DNA of 64,000 bases from Saccharomycopsis fibuligera x Saccharomycopsis cf. fibuligera (GCA_001936135.1 CP012809.1:3583501-3647500); one strand, 5' to 3'; shown: positions 51,432-62,633, counted from the stretch's first letter. Notes: generated by a model not told the origin, from the letters alone. A program made the numbers and translations.

Positions 51432-53354
51432 TTAAATTGAGTCACTTTGTCTCCCAATAACCTGCAACCCCTTTCTTATTTTTGCCGCTGAAGTACATCT
51501 GTTATTTCCATACACCTCCAATATCTTCAACTTGGGGCATGCTTTCCCCAACAACTCAATCACCTTGTTGTCTACCGCTCTCACAAATCCACAATCAAGC
51601 GTAGTAAGTAAAGGTAACTTCTTAACCGCCACCACCTCAAAAAACGTCGAATCAAGCTCATTGAGCGAGTTTATATTCAACTCAATCAACGAGTCATGAG
51701 AATGATTGATAACCTCAATCATAGAATTAGTCAGCAATAAAATGCACTTATACAAATCAAGACTGATCAACCCGGAATTTGCCTCCCAGGAATCAAAGAG
51801 TGTTAGTACTCCAACATCAGTGATTTGGTCCAACACCTTGAGCGATAACTTCTTCAACTCGGAACAATATGGGCGAATCCCTTCAATGAGAAACACATCC
51901 GTTAGCCCCGTGCACTCATCCAATACTAATGACTCAAGCTGTTTGTTCAAGCTTTTGGCGATGGTGATTATCGTATCGTCAGGTACAAGGTTTTCGTTTG
52001 CCGGCTTGCTGATTTCCAAATGTTTGAGTTTGGTGAGTTTGGCAATATGAGCATATGATTCCTTATGAATTACCCCATCGAGTCGACTAAGTGACAACTC
52101 TTCCAAGTTCGGACAAAGCTCAACAAGACCAACGAGAGCCCTATCTGTAAATCGATAGCTCTGCTTCAATGTAAACTTCTTTAACTGTGGGCCAAATTTT
52201 TGAAAGAACTTGAGCCAAGAGTCATCAGCGATAAGAAACGCCCCGTAAAAATGTACCGACGTCAAGTCGCTAAGCTGCGAAGTATAATAATCAAAAACTG
52301 AATTGTTGAGACGACCGCAATACGCGAAATTTAAGTGTGTTAAGTTGGGACAAAACGAAGCAACTTTTTTCATAGATGTAACCGATAACTTGGCGCAGTC
52401 CCAAAGCTCCAACTCCTTGACATCGGGACTGAGAAACAATGGTAAAGTGTCATCGGTCAAAAGTCTGTTTTTGCACAAAATACGGCAAATCTTTTTCATG
52501 TTGACGTGGCCAATGTCACCAAACGCATCGATGGAGCCAATATATTTGATCACCAATTGGATGCACAAGTCCTGCAACGAAGGAAATTTCAATTCTTGAC
52601 GATCCAACAAAGCCTCTGCAAGCTTTCTTCTTTTTTTTCTTGCTTGAAGCTCTTTTTGCCTTTTCGAGCGATCTTTCTCAAGCACAATCTTGGTACAATC
52701 CCGACACAAGTAGCCCATTATGCCCCCCGTTTCGTCCTTGATTTTCTTTGAAAAAGTGCTGATGGTAAAAAGATTTCCACACTGGCTGCAAGTAGTCTCT
52801 TGCCCAGGACCAAGAATCTTTTTCTTGAAAAGTTTACCATTTGCTTTAATACCTCCGTTGCCATCAATATCGTCCCCATCATCATTGTCTCCGTCTTCGC
52901 CCTCGCTATCAGTATAGTCAGACTCATTCTTTTTGGCAAGTCTGCGCTTTCTTCTAGCAGCAATCCGGATCTGCAACTCTTCTTCATCATCATCTTCATC
53001 AACCTGAATAATGTCACCATTAGCCAAAGACACTCTGCCTTCACCACCGGCTTCGGGCAAAACACTGGCGGAAGCAGAGGCAGAATCATTTCGAGACTGT
53101 GATCTGGTGCTTCTTCTAGCGTTTCCTGGTGTTGCATCCAGCTGCTCATCGCCGTTTTCGCCTTGATCATTCACCAGAACTCCTTCTTCATCTTCAGCAT
53201 CGGCCTCGTTAAGAGTCATTTGACGCCTTCTGATCAACTCGTCAGTAATACCGTGCTCTCTTAAAAATTCAGTCAACGCAGAGTTAGGACCTCTGACACC
53301 AGGGCTATCACCGGCGCTGCCTGACGCACCATTATTTCTTCTTCTATATGACAT
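51432..53354 (-). CDS. RAD7: Rad7, global-genome NER factor
   Basis: Leucine-rich-repeat protein that with Rad16 forms the NEF4 complex for repair of non-transcribed DNA and serves in a Cul3-like ubiquitin ligase. It has 640 residues from MSYRRRNNG; an upstream in-frame ATG at 53387 would add 11. The conserved NSALTEFLREHGI lies near residue 20. An acidic, basic and Ser-rich linker follows, then a four-Cys segment CSQCGNLF...CRDC (about 187-220), as in fungal Rad7. At least nine LRR-like repeats fill the C-terminal half (for example LEELSLSRLDGV and LKHLEISKPAN). It is longer than the S. cerevisiae protein (about 565), mainly in the linker. It is divergent from RAD23. Confidence 0.94.
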   Translation of the reverse strand: MSYRRRNNGASGSAGDSPGVRGPNSALTEFLREHGITDELIRRRQMTLNEADAEDEEGVLVNDQGENGDEQLDATPGNARRSTRSQSRNDSASASASVLPEAGGEGRVSLANGDIIQVDEDDDEEELQIRIAARRKRRLAKKNESDYTDSEGEDGDNDDGDDIDGNGGIKANGKLFKKKILGPGQETTCSQCGNLFTISTFSKKIKDETGGIMGYLCRDCTKIVLEKDRSKRQKELQARKKRRKLAEALLDRQELKFPSLQDLCIQLVIKYIGSIDAFGDIGHVNMKKICRILCKNRLLTDDTLPLFLSPDVKELELWDCAKLSVTSMKKVASFCPNLTHLNFAYCGRLNNSVFDYYTSQLSDLTSVHFYGAFLIADDSWLKFFQKFGPQLKKFTLKQSYRFTDRALVGLVELCPNLEELSLSRLDGVIHKESYAHIAKLTKLKHLEISKPANENLVPDDTIITIAKSLNKQLESLVLDECTGLTDVFLIEGIRPYCSELKKLSLKVLDQITDVGVLTLFDSWEANSGLISLDLYKCILLLTNSMIEVINHSHDSLIELNINSLNELDSTFFEVVAVKKLPLLTTLDCGFVRAVDNKVIELLGKACPKLKILEVYGNNRCTSAAKIRKGLQVIGRQSDSI

Positions 53355-53509
53355 ATTGCTATCCCCGTTCTCAAAAGGGGTCTTCACTCAAACAAAGTTC
53401 CTTGCTTGGGAAACTGGCTTTTAAAGAAAGTTGCAACTATTATTTGCGAAAGCGCTGGGAGCCACGATTAATGAGAAACTAGATAATTATTTGGCAAGTA
53501 GTGAAAGTG

Positions 53510-53540
<31 letters not shown>

Positions 53541-54077
53541 ATACAGATCAAGCGATGAGCTGCTGGAAAATTGGAGAACGGCAAATATAAAAAAGAAATA
53601 AAGCGATGCCTCATCGCTTTTCGTAGCTGCATGGGCACGTGCTGGTGATTAGATCCCGCTTCGAATCTGAGTAGATACAGCTCAACGCTGAAGATTCTCA
53701 GTAGTTTTGCAAGCTCAAGCTCAAGCTCAACTTGAAATATTTCTCTGCGAACCATCTATTTTTGACACACGCTAGTTACTCACGACATTTGCTATCACAT
53801 AAAGACTGATATACTTTCAGAAAGGATGCTGTGTACCCATACAAACTCGCAGCCCTTACTACGCGCACTTCCGCCCCACGTCAGGATAGCGGGTAATCTC
53901 TTATTAATTGGATTTTTGTTTGGGAAGAGCCAAAAGGATTAGAAGAAAAAAAAAAAATAGGAAAGAAAATCTTCTAAGACAAAGCGGCGCAAGAGACCAA
54001 GAAGGCAAGTGTTTTTTTCATTTCAACATAAGCTTATCCTTCTGAAGGCCAATTAATTTCTATCAACGTATTCCACA
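53355..54077. promoter_or_regulatory. Shared RAD7-RAD23 divergent promoter
   Basis: 723 bases. Holds a poly(A) run (about 53511-53535), GCACGTGC at 53635-53642, a CAAGCT hexamer repeat near 53709-53733, and GAAGGCAAGT at 54001-54010, which is close to the GAAGGCAAAA Rpn4-type motif reported for C. albicans proteasome genes. No ACGCGT is present. Confidence 0.45.
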
Positions 54078-55498
54078 ATGCAAATTGTTTTCAAGAATTT
54101 CAAAAAGGAAAAAGTTCCGGTTTCCGTGGAGCCTTCTGACACTGTATGTTCTGAGTGTTAATTTTGATGTGCATTGGATATAGTGGAGAATGTATGGGTA
54201 GCAATTGCCATTGGCGATTCTCTCGAAGCAATTTGATCTCAATGGTCACAAATAAAACCTGTTTTGCGTTGTTGTTGCTGGATTAGTCTAGTATCTCAAT
54301 ATAGACACATTTTTTGCGCAAAACATTGCTTTGTTTTTTTTAGAGTAGCAATCCATATATGTGTCGATGGCTAATGTATACTAACTATCCGTTTTAGGTG
54401 CTTTCTGTGAAAGAGAAACTTGCAGAGATCAAGTCTGCTGAAGCTTCCCAATTCAAATTTGTATATTCAGGAAGAGTTTTACAAGATGACAAAACTATAG
54501 ACTCGTACAAAATCAAAGAAGATGATCAAATCATATTTATGCTCTCCAAGGCTAAGGCATCTAAAGAATCAACCCCAGCTGCTGCTGCTTCCCCGGCTGC
54601 TGCTCAAGATCCAACTAGCACAGGCACAGGCACTACTGCTCAATCTGATACTGCTGCCACTGCTGGTGCCGCTACCGCTTCGACTCCAGCTACCAGCACT
54701 AACGACTCTGCAGCTGCTAACCAGGGTTCAATCTCCTCTTCTGATTTCGCCGCCGGTGCACAAAGAGAAGCAATGATTAGCAATATAGTTGAGATGGGCT
54801 ACGAAAGATCAAAAGTTGAGGAGGCCTTGCTTGCTGCCTTCAACAACCCAGACAGAGCTGTTGAATACTTGTTGACTGGAATTCCAGAAAACCTTCAAAG
54901 AAGAGTCCAGCAAAGATCTGCTGCTCCGGCCGCTGGTGCTGGTGCCAACACCACGGGCGCTTCAACTGAGTCCCTGAATACCGACAGCTCCAACGCTGGT
55001 GGAAACTTGTTTGAACAAGCTGCCGCTCTCAACAATCAAGGAGGCGATGCCGCTGGCGCTGCTGGCCTCGGTGGCGCTGATGCTGCTGCTCTCGGCGCTG
55101 GTGCTGGCGCCACCGAAGGCGGCACCGGCGAGCAATTGGTTAGATTGAGAGAATTACTTCTTCAAGACCCAACGATGTTGGATGGTGTTTTGAATGAGGT
55201 TGCCGCAAGTAACCCACAAGTTGCGGAGTTGATTCAAAATGATCCTGAAGGATTTGCGAGAATGATTACTAGTGAAGATGGCTTGGGCGCCTTTGCTGGC
55301 GAAGAAGGGGAAGCTGGCGCTGTTCTTCCTGGGCCAGAAGAAGGTACTGTACAAATACAAGTGACACAGGAGGACCAAGACGCTATTGGCAGATTGTGTG
55401 AATTGGGTTTCGACCGTGAATTGGTTATTCAAATCTATTTCGCCTGTGACAAGAACGAAGAAGTTGCTGCAGATATGTTGTTTAGAGAACAAAGTTAG
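54078..55498 (+). CDS. RAD23: Rad23, ubiquitin receptor and NER factor, two exons
   Basis: Partner of Rad4 in damage recognition and shuttle of ubiquitinated proteins to the proteasome. Exon 1 is 54078-54143, the intron 54144-54397 (254 nt; GTATGT, TACTAAC at 54379-54385, TTTTAG) and exon 2 54398-55498, giving 388 residues (S. cerevisiae about 398). The ubiquitin-like domain is residues 1-75 ([20 protein letters not shown] at the start). UBA1 is about 143-185 ([19 protein letters not shown]), the Rad4-binding STI1-like domain about 267-310 ([19 protein letters not shown]), and UBA2 about 345-388 ([19 protein letters not shown]). Ala/Gly/Thr-rich linkers join them. The intron falls inside the UBL after DT, as in other Candida-clade genes with 5' introns. 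Confidence 0.97.
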
Positions 55499-57011
55499 TT
55501 TTTTTATTAGCTCTTTTTCTTCTTTTACCTTTACGTTCCATTTAATCTGTCATAAAATTGTTTAATTAACTGTGCTTGTTACATCGACTGTTTTTATTTT
55601 TTATTTTTTTTCTTAATTAGAAAGCCAGTAAATTTATTTTGTGCAATAGTTGATTGCTGATACGAGTTACGCATCTGTTTCTAATACTTCTATAATTGTT
55701 AGTATTTGTATTGTATGTTTTGCGCTACATATTAGAGGATGCGCATGTTCGCCGATTTAGTATCGCATTTTGAGCTTAGGTAGTCCACTTAACTGATTTC
55801 TATTTAGTATCAAAAATAGGTTCTTCTCAACTTGGACACCAGATACTTAATACTATCCGATTAACACAATAAATTCAAGTGCAACTTTTTCGTTTTTTAG
55901 TATATTCCAATTCTTCGTTTGATGACACTGTAGGCTCTCCAGAATTCATGCGTAAAAGCTAAACAAAAAGCCTTTAGTCAATATTAAGTTTAATGTTTTT
56001 TTTTTGGATGGAGATTGCGTATTCAACCCAAGGATACTGTTTTTAGTTGGAAGGTTTAAGATACCGCAACATAGTTGCCATGTGCATATATTTATTGAAG
56101 AAACACTTGTATTTTTTGCTTTCCAAAAGCATATATACCATATTTTGTAATTGATGCAAGTTCGCCGAATGCTGAAATTAAGTTATGATATTTGACTTTG
56201 ACTAGAAATAAAAATTTAAATCAAGCGAATTGCTCAAAGTTCATGTTACAATATTTATTGAAGTTCTTTAGTGTTCGAATATAGCATGTATATGGCGTGG
56301 CCGCGATGTCACGATGTTACCAATAGAATTTAAAATCTTGCCCAACACTTTAGGATAATAATAAAGCACTATTTAGAGCATGATTGCTACAGGAGATAAT
56401 ATACACCCATTTTTTTTGTCAAGGCCGCACATGGTCATTTGCATACGAGCGCGGCGCCTTGTGTCTTCAATACCAGCGAGACTTTCTGGATAATATAGAT
56501 TGAAATTCCCAACACTCAAGGGGTATAATTCATCTATTGCTTTACTGAAATGGGTTTTGCAGCTTCTTTTCAAGCTGAGGTGAGCTAAATTTCATTTACC
56601 CCAGATTATCGCCGGCGCCTTACACAAATCGCGAGAAACCAGGTCAGCCTGCATGATGCAACGCAGCGCAAAGGTATGCATAAGCACACTCTTTATGCTC
56701 CATCTGCAGTGATGGAAAAATCAACGTCATAGTAAATCTATAGAAATGAACCGATAAAGCGATGAATTGGAATAAGCAAAAATCATGGTATTCATTCAGC
56801 CAGCAGAACTAACATAGTTGAAATGCGATTATATAAGAAAATTAGACAAATTGGTATTGATATATATATCTTGTTAAAGCACTGAAACAGTGAAAAGTAA
56901 AACCAAAAACTTTTTAATTGGAAAAAATCAGAACAGAAAACGATTTTTTTTAAAAAAAAAATTTAGAACGACATAGAAAGAGTAAAATTATAAGAGTAAA
57001 ATGCTCAAAAA
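55499..57011. other. Convergent intergenic region, no gene seen
   Basis: About 1.5 kb between the RAD23 and beta-glucosidase 3' ends. AT-rich, without long homopolymers except T-runs near 55597 and A/T at 56945-56960. A 66-codon minus frame at 56373-56573 is unconvincing. No RNA gene was recognised, though two 3'-UTRs would not fill this length. Confidence 0.5.
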
Positions 57012-59642
57012 TCAAATAGTAAACAGGACAGATGTCTTGATATCATTAACAGCAACACCAATTAAGGCCTCATAAGTACCAGATTCAACGATCCAAGACT
57101 GTCTGGTGGTATCCCACACACTAAGATCTCTTCTCAAAAGCTCAAACTCAACTGTCTTCTTCTCACCCGGGGACAACTCAACCTTTTCAAACCCTCTCAA
57201 TTGAATAGGGGTTTCAAACTTGCCATCCTCAGGGTGTTTCAAATACAACTGTGGAACAAACTTATCAGTGGAGTTACCCAAGTTTTGAACGTCCACTTCA
57301 ACTTTATAAGCGACCTCCCACAAAGCATCGTTGCCTCCCAAGCCGCCCCCAGGTTGGATAGGTGTTGTTCTTTGCTCAGTGCTGTAGCCATCAGGATACT
57401 CATAGTTTCCGTCTTTTAAGGTAACATTGCTATCTAAATATGGATAAAGGTACTCATTAACTCTGTTTAAATCTGCTGGAGCAAAAGCATCACTTGGATT
57501 TTTGCTGTCTTTTGCATTTTGATAGCTAAACTCCGATAAGTAGGTAGCTGGTTCAGGCAACTCCTCATCAACTTTTTTGGCTGCCGAGACCTTTGCATTG
57601 CTAACTTCATACTCATTGTAAGACAAGCCATAACCAAATGCGTATCTTGGCTCAATATTCTTCTCTTCAAAATATCTATAGTCAACAAGCAAGTCATTTT
57701 CAACCAAGTGGTTGTCTTCAGGTTCACCACTCGATGGACTGTAGGTTTCAATTGGAATGTAATCATCGTCAGTCTTAGCAATAGTGAATGGAAGATGACC
57801 TGATGGGTTCGCTTTACCAAAAAGAATATTGGCGATAGCAGTCCCGGATCTGTCACCTAATGGGCCGGCCCAGACAATTGCGGTAACATTTGGGTGATCA
57901 GCAAAGCCTTCAAAATTAATTTGACCAGTAGAAGTAACAACAACAACAGTATTGGCACAGTTTTCAGCAACTGTTTCAATCAATTTATCACCGTTGTTCC
58001 ACAAAGTGAGATTTTTTCTGTCACCTTGGTTACCGTCAACGGTTATATAACCCTCACCGCTTGCAGCAGAGACAACAACTATAGACAAATGAGCATCGGA
58101 AGCTACTTTAGTAACTTGAGCTAAGTCGTAAGACTCCCGAATATAATCAAATTGCATCTTGTTTTTTCTTGCAAGATAAGAAATTTCCTCAAATGGAGTG
58201 ACTTGATATTTTGGAGAACCAACACTGCCAGAACCCCAACCTTGAAACAAAGCGCCATTTGTGCAAGATTGATCTTCACACTGATAACCTATCGGATCAG
58301 GGCCTGCAGCAATACCCGACAATAGTAATCTTTTAGCCTTTTCGGGAGAAATTGGCAAAGTGTTGTTTTCATTTTTTAAAAGCACAATAGATTCCTCAGC
58401 AACCTTCAAAGCTGTGTCCTCCGTAAAGTCATTTGATGGGTCCACATTGTAGTTGACTTTGACAATCTCGGTAGTGTTGTCAGCATAATATTTATTGCCA
58501 TATTCTTTCGTTGTCCATGAAGAAAAATTTGGAAGGTGATCTTCTGTTGGGAAACTATTGGTAGCATACAAAGCAGCCAAGATCCTGGTTGCCATATCAT
58601 CTAATCTTTCAATCGGAACAGTCTCATTGTAAATAGCTTTCGTCAAGTTTTGACCCCAGAAAGACGTGCCGGTGTTCCATCCCCCATACACTTCACCAGG
58701 CATAGACATATCTAAGCCCGAGATAGCGCTATAAACCCCACTTAATTGTGCACCCCAGTCCGAAACAACAAAGCCTTGAAAACCCAACTCTTCTTTAAGC
58801 AAGTGGTTCATCATGTAAGAGTTTTCGCAAGCGTAAGTGTTGTTGACTCTGTTATAAGAGCACATAACAGAACCAACACCTGCTCGAACCGAATCGGCAA
58901 ATGGCCACAAGTACAACTCATGCATGGCTCTGTCTGGAATGTTGGCACTAATAGCTTCTTTAGTAGTTTGGTTGGTGGCAGGGTTTATGTCATCTGGCTG
59001 TCTGTACTTTTCTTGTTCGTTACCAATAAAGTGCTTGACACAAGCCATAACATTATTCTCTTGGAGACCTTTGATGGTTGCAGCAGCAGCAGTACCTTGG
59101 AGATATGGGTCGGAACCAAAGGCTTCGAAATTTCTGCCACCTCTGGCTTTGACACCAAGTGGGCCAACAGCAGGGCCCAACGCAATATGTACACCTTTGC
59201 TGTTGAACTCATGACCGAGAGCTTGACCTCTTTGAAGAAACAAATCCTTATTGAACGTTGCACCAGTAGCAAGACCGGATGGATAGCCAGTAACAAAGTC
59301 AGCGAATCGAACACCCAATGGCCCATCTTGTAGGCAAAGGTTTGGGATGCCGAATCTTGGAACAGAACCGGTATTACCAACACATGGATCTAATTGCCAA
59401 CCGGTACCAGTGGTCAAATTGACCTTTTCAACAATAGTCATCTGGCCAACGATGGCTTTTGCTCTAGCATATGCTTCTTGCCAGACGTCTTGGAGCCTAC
59501 CACCTTGTGGAGTTGGATAATAATGCGGGCTCACCCATTGGGAGCTCTCATCTCTCTGGGATGGAGACTGGGTATAGTTTTGAATTGGGACAGCAACAGC
59601 AAGGCCTAGTGCAAAGACCAAAAGCTGTACTATCATCAACAT
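57012..59642 (-). CDS. Secreted GH3 beta-glucosidase
   Basis: Glycoside hydrolase family 3 enzyme that releases glucose from beta-glucosides such as cellobiose; 876 residues. The start is ATG 59642 (MLMIVQLLVFALGLAVAVP), a signal peptide; the in-frame codon four positions upstream is TTG. The N-terminal TIM-barrel domain has PRFGIPNLCLQDGPLGVR, KHFIGNEQE and the nucleophile Asp in GFVVSDWGAQ (about residue 300). The alpha/beta sandwich has IVLLKNENNTLPIS, and the fibronectin-III-like C-terminal domain begins around the PRYAFGYGLSY segment. About a dozen NxT/S sequons fit a secreted, glycosylated protein. There is no GPI or membrane tail. No PA14 insert is seen, unlike Kluyveromyces-type enzymes. 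Confidence 0.93.
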   Translation of the reverse strand: MLMIVQLLVFALGLAVAVPIQNYTQSPSQRDESSQWVSPHYYPTPQGGRLQDVWQEAYARAKAIVGQMTIVEKVNLTTGTGWQLDPCVGNTGSVPRFGIPNLCLQDGPLGVRFADFVTGYPSGLATGATFNKDLFLQRGQALGHEFNSKGVHIALGPAVGPLGVKARGGRNFEAFGSDPYLQGTAAAATIKGLQENNVMACVKHFIGNEQEKYRQPDDINPATNQTTKEAISANIPDRAMHELYLWPFADSVRAGVGSVMCSYNRVNNTYACENSYMMNHLLKEELGFQGFVVSDWGAQLSGVYSAISGLDMSMPGEVYGGWNTGTSFWGQNLTKAIYNETVPIERLDDMATRILAALYATNSFPTEDHLPNFSSWTTKEYGNKYYADNTTEIVKVNYNVDPSNDFTEDTALKVAEESIVLLKNENNTLPISPEKAKRLLLSGIAAGPDPIGYQCEDQSCTNGALFQGWGSGSVGSPKYQVTPFEEISYLARKNKMQFDYIRESYDLAQVTKVASDAHLSIVVVSAASGEGYITVDGNQGDRKNLTLWNNGDKLIETVAENCANTVVVVTSTGQINFEGFADHPNVTAIVWAGPLGDRSGTAIANILFGKANPSGHLPFTIAKTDDDYIPIETYSPSSGEPEDNHLVENDLLVDYRYFEEKNIEPRYAFGYGLSYNEYEVSNAKVSAAKKVDEELPEPATYLSEFSYQNAKDSKNPSDAFAPADLNRVNEYLYPYLDSNVTLKDGNYEYPDGYSTEQRTTPIQPGGGLGGNDALWEVAYKVEVDVQNLGNSTDKFVPQLYLKHPEDGKFETPIQLRGFEKVELSPGEKKTVEFELLRRDLSVWDTTRQSWIVESGTYEALIGVAVNDIKTSVLFTI

Positions 59643-60100
59643 TTTGGGGTTCAAATTTTTTCTTCTATGTAAATGGAAGTTTTTTTGTCAAGAGATTTAT
59701 ATTTTTTTATTAATTTATTTTAATTTTTTTATTTTTGTTTTTATTTCTATTTTGTTTTTATCTCTATTTTGTTTTATTTTATTTTATAGATTGTACTTGT
59801 TTTTTGTTTTGTTTGATTTTCTTCTTTATGTTGAAACTAAAACAAATATGTGGCTTGCAACCTGGCGCAGACCTCGGTTTATATATTAAAGAACCTCAGT
59901 ATGCCATGCTTGGTCACCAGTAACAAACGCACTTTAGCGGATTCTGTGCAACCTGGAAGTCTTAAGGTAAACAAAACCACACACTGAGTGTGTTTGCATG
60001 AAGTGGTTGTGCCATGGCTATTTGCAAACGCGGCCAATGCTATGCTAAGGCTTTATGCAGAATAGTGCCTGATGACGCAGATTCATACAGCGTGGGGTTG

Positions 60101-60126
60101 GCGCACTACAGCGCATAATAGTGCGC
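60101..60126. repeat. Hairpin with 8-bp stem
   Basis: GCGCACTA and TAGTGCGC flank a 10-base loop that itself contains GCGC. The arms are perfect. It could form a cruciform or be a dimeric binding site; no function is known. Confidence 0.6.
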
Positions 60127-61092
60127 TGCAGTACAGCCAGCGGCAGCAGTGGATGATTATTGCAGCCGTGGCTAATTAGTGGCACATAGCTGTCAAAGCC
60201 GATTGCTTGAAGTACATTATAGTGTATATTAATTAGTATACAATAGCATACGTAGGCTGGTTTGCGGAGAAATAGCTGGGGTATCGGTTGCACTTTTATT
60301 GTTATCACCATCTAGAGGCAGGCTGGGAATCTGTTGCTACTGAGGACGTAAACAAGTTGTCAGATTAGAATCTACTAATGCTTCATAGGCATGTCCGGTC
60401 ATAGCATCAGATATAAGTTCAACGAACAGAATAACGAACACAACCAGTCACATAAAAAAAAAAAAAAATTACTACGAGAACAGTACACAGCACTAATGCC
60501 GTAGATTTAAGGAAAAACACTTCACACGGCGTAACTATAATGCATAATTTAAACCGCACTAAAGTAGCAAACTTCTACTTTCCTGGGTAAACATTCTGGG
60601 CATTTCCTCTGTTCCTGGTGCTAGCATCCATTTCTGATGACCTGCTGTGCCGGTTTTGGTCATTTTGTTTTTCCCCTGATGGTACCGAGTGTTGCCCAAA
60701 ACAGGGTGCCAGTACTTCGCAGTGGCCATCAAATACAAATGGCTTTACCTCGGAACATCGGCTCAAAAACCAACTTGTAACTTAGTATTATCCATCCTGG
60801 GCAATTGTCAGCTATTTGGTCGTTATCTCGTCGATTACACCTTGGCAAATATTAGGTCATAGATATAGTCAAATTTCTAGCCAAGGCTCCAGATGATAAC
60901 CTGGAAATATACTCTTAAACGTTGTCTCACTTTCGACCGCAAAAGCCTATTCCACCCAAACTCGCTCTTCATTTTTCCTGTCGTCGATTACCAGTTTTAG
61001 CCGTACGGAACAATTACTCGCAACTATAGCTTGCGTGAGGGTATGGCTTAAACTTTACCATGTTTAATATGCTCCGCTCCCTTGGTACTCGG

Positions 61093-61098
61093 ACGCGT
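61093..61098. promoter_or_regulatory. MCB-type element ACGCGT upstream of OGG1
   Basis: Perfect ACGCGT 253 bases upstream of the OGG1 ATG and about 1.45 kb from the beta-glucosidase start, so OGG1 is the likely target. It is directly followed by a run of A. Same word and similar distance as at DNA2. Confidence 0.45.
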
Positions 61099-61350
61099 AA
61101 AAAAAAAAAAAAAAAGTAAGAATAGAAAAACAAAGGACATGGATGTAGGTATCAGTGTAGTTTACTAGAATCGAAACCGCTTCACTCTGGTGTATACACG
61201 ATATATCTAGCAATAACCAAACAAAAATTCCCAAGTTGGAGAATCAAATCTGCCTAATTTGATCACATTCTGCAAACATTTCTTTTTGCGGAAGCATTGT
61301 ACTACCCTTTTTTTTTTTTTTATTTCACCCTTGATTTAATTAGCGAGAAA

Positions 61351-62633
61351 ATGACGCTGCTAGTGTGGAAATCTATACAACTCCCCCAAAATGTGAGTAA
61401 CAGAACACCAAGACATGTTTTGTCATGTATACTGACTTTGTCATTTTACTAATCCCGTTCTAAGTTTTACTAGTTTGTTTACACTTTTTTGTTATACTAT
61501 AGCCTCTAACAATTTGACTTCAGGAAATATCGTTGGCAAAAGTTCTTCGATGCGGTCAAGCATTCAGATGGAAAAACATCGATGATGTCTGGTCTTGCAC
61601 TTTGAAAGGCCGAGTCGTTTTTTTGAGACAAGATGATAATAGCCTACATTACAGCTCTCTATGGCCTACTGAATATAGCCCACCAAAGGGAAATGACGAT
61701 GACACATTGGAGCTAATAACAGATTATCTCAACCTAAATGTAAAGCTCATTGAACTATACAAACATTGGTCATTAACCGACAAGAATTTTGAGAAGCACG
61801 CTCTTAACTTCTCGGGAATCCGAATTCTTCGACAGGACCCTTGGGAAAATTTGATCTCATTTATCTGCTCCACAAACAATAACGTCAAAAGAATCTCGCA
61901 AATGTGTGAGAATTTGTGCATAAATTTCGGCAAGTACATCAACACTTACAATGAGATCCATTATTACGACTTCCCAACCCCTCAAGATTTAGCTGCTGAT
62001 GATTCTACAGAGCAGAGGCTTAGAGACTTAAGCTTTGGATATAGAGCAAAATACATCCACAAAACTGCCAAGCAGATCGCCGAGGATCCAGAGGGCTTGC
62101 TAAAACTATACCAACTAAGAGACAAAGATTACAAAACTGCCCATAACGAGCTTTTGAAGTTTACTGGGGTTGGTCCAAAAGTGGCAGATTGTGTTTGCTT
62201 GATGAGTTTGGACAAGCACGACGTTGTACCAGTCGACACCCATGTTTGGACCATTGCACAAAGAGATTACAAGTTCAAAACCAACTTCAAGAGTAAAGCC
62301 TTGAATCAAAAGATATATGAGGAAACTGGTGATTTTTTTAGAGAACTATGGGGCCAGTATGCTGGGTGGGCTCACTCAGTGCTATTTGCTGCGGACTTGA
62401 GTGACTTGAACAATGGTGTCAATATGGCAAATGGTGTCCGTAAGCTGAATGCTAGTGTCACTGTCACCAAAAAGAAAACCGTGGTTGTGAAACCAGAAGA
62501 TCTTTCTCCTGGCAAGGAGAATATTGTTAAAAAAGAAATAGAGGAAATAATTTATGGCCCTTCAGGCAGACCATTAAGAGGAAAGAGGCGTTTGCAAGCC
62601 CTTGGCCAGCAGAAAGTAAAAAAACAAAAATAA
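61351..62633 (+). CDS. OGG1: 8-oxoguanine DNA glycosylase/lyase, two exons
   Basis: Base-excision enzyme that removes 8-oxoguanine and cuts the abasic site. Exon 1 is 61351-61392, the intron 61393-61523 (GTGAGT donor, TCTAAC branch at 61505-61510, TTCAG) and exon 2 61524-62633, giving 383 residues (S. cerevisiae about 376). The first exon includes one CTG codon. Features are the N-terminal LAKVLRCGQAFRWKN, FICSTNNNVKRI, the helix-hairpin-helix LLKFTGVGPKVADCVCLMSL with the catalytic Lys in GPKVADC, and the catalytic Asp in VPVDTHVW. QYAGWAHSVLF closes the domain and a basic tail with KKRR-like text follows, a likely nuclear signal. The donor is not the usual GTATGT. Reading through the intron meets a stop after about twenty codons. 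Confidence 0.95.

Larger units (their letters stand above)
59643..61350. other. 1.7 kb promoter region of BGL and OGG1
   Basis: Divergent promoter. Includes a T-rich block (59700-59790), TATA-like words at 59696-59701 and about 59880, a hairpin at 60101-60126, A-runs near 60453 and 61101, ACGCGT at 61093-61098, and a T-run near 61310. Minus frames at 60045-60311 and 60575-60766 are not convincing. Confidence 0.55.

Noticed and set aside
56373-56573. 66-codon minus frame between RAD23 and the beta-glucosidase gene
   Set aside because: Short, no recognised family, and no promoter or conservation evidence.
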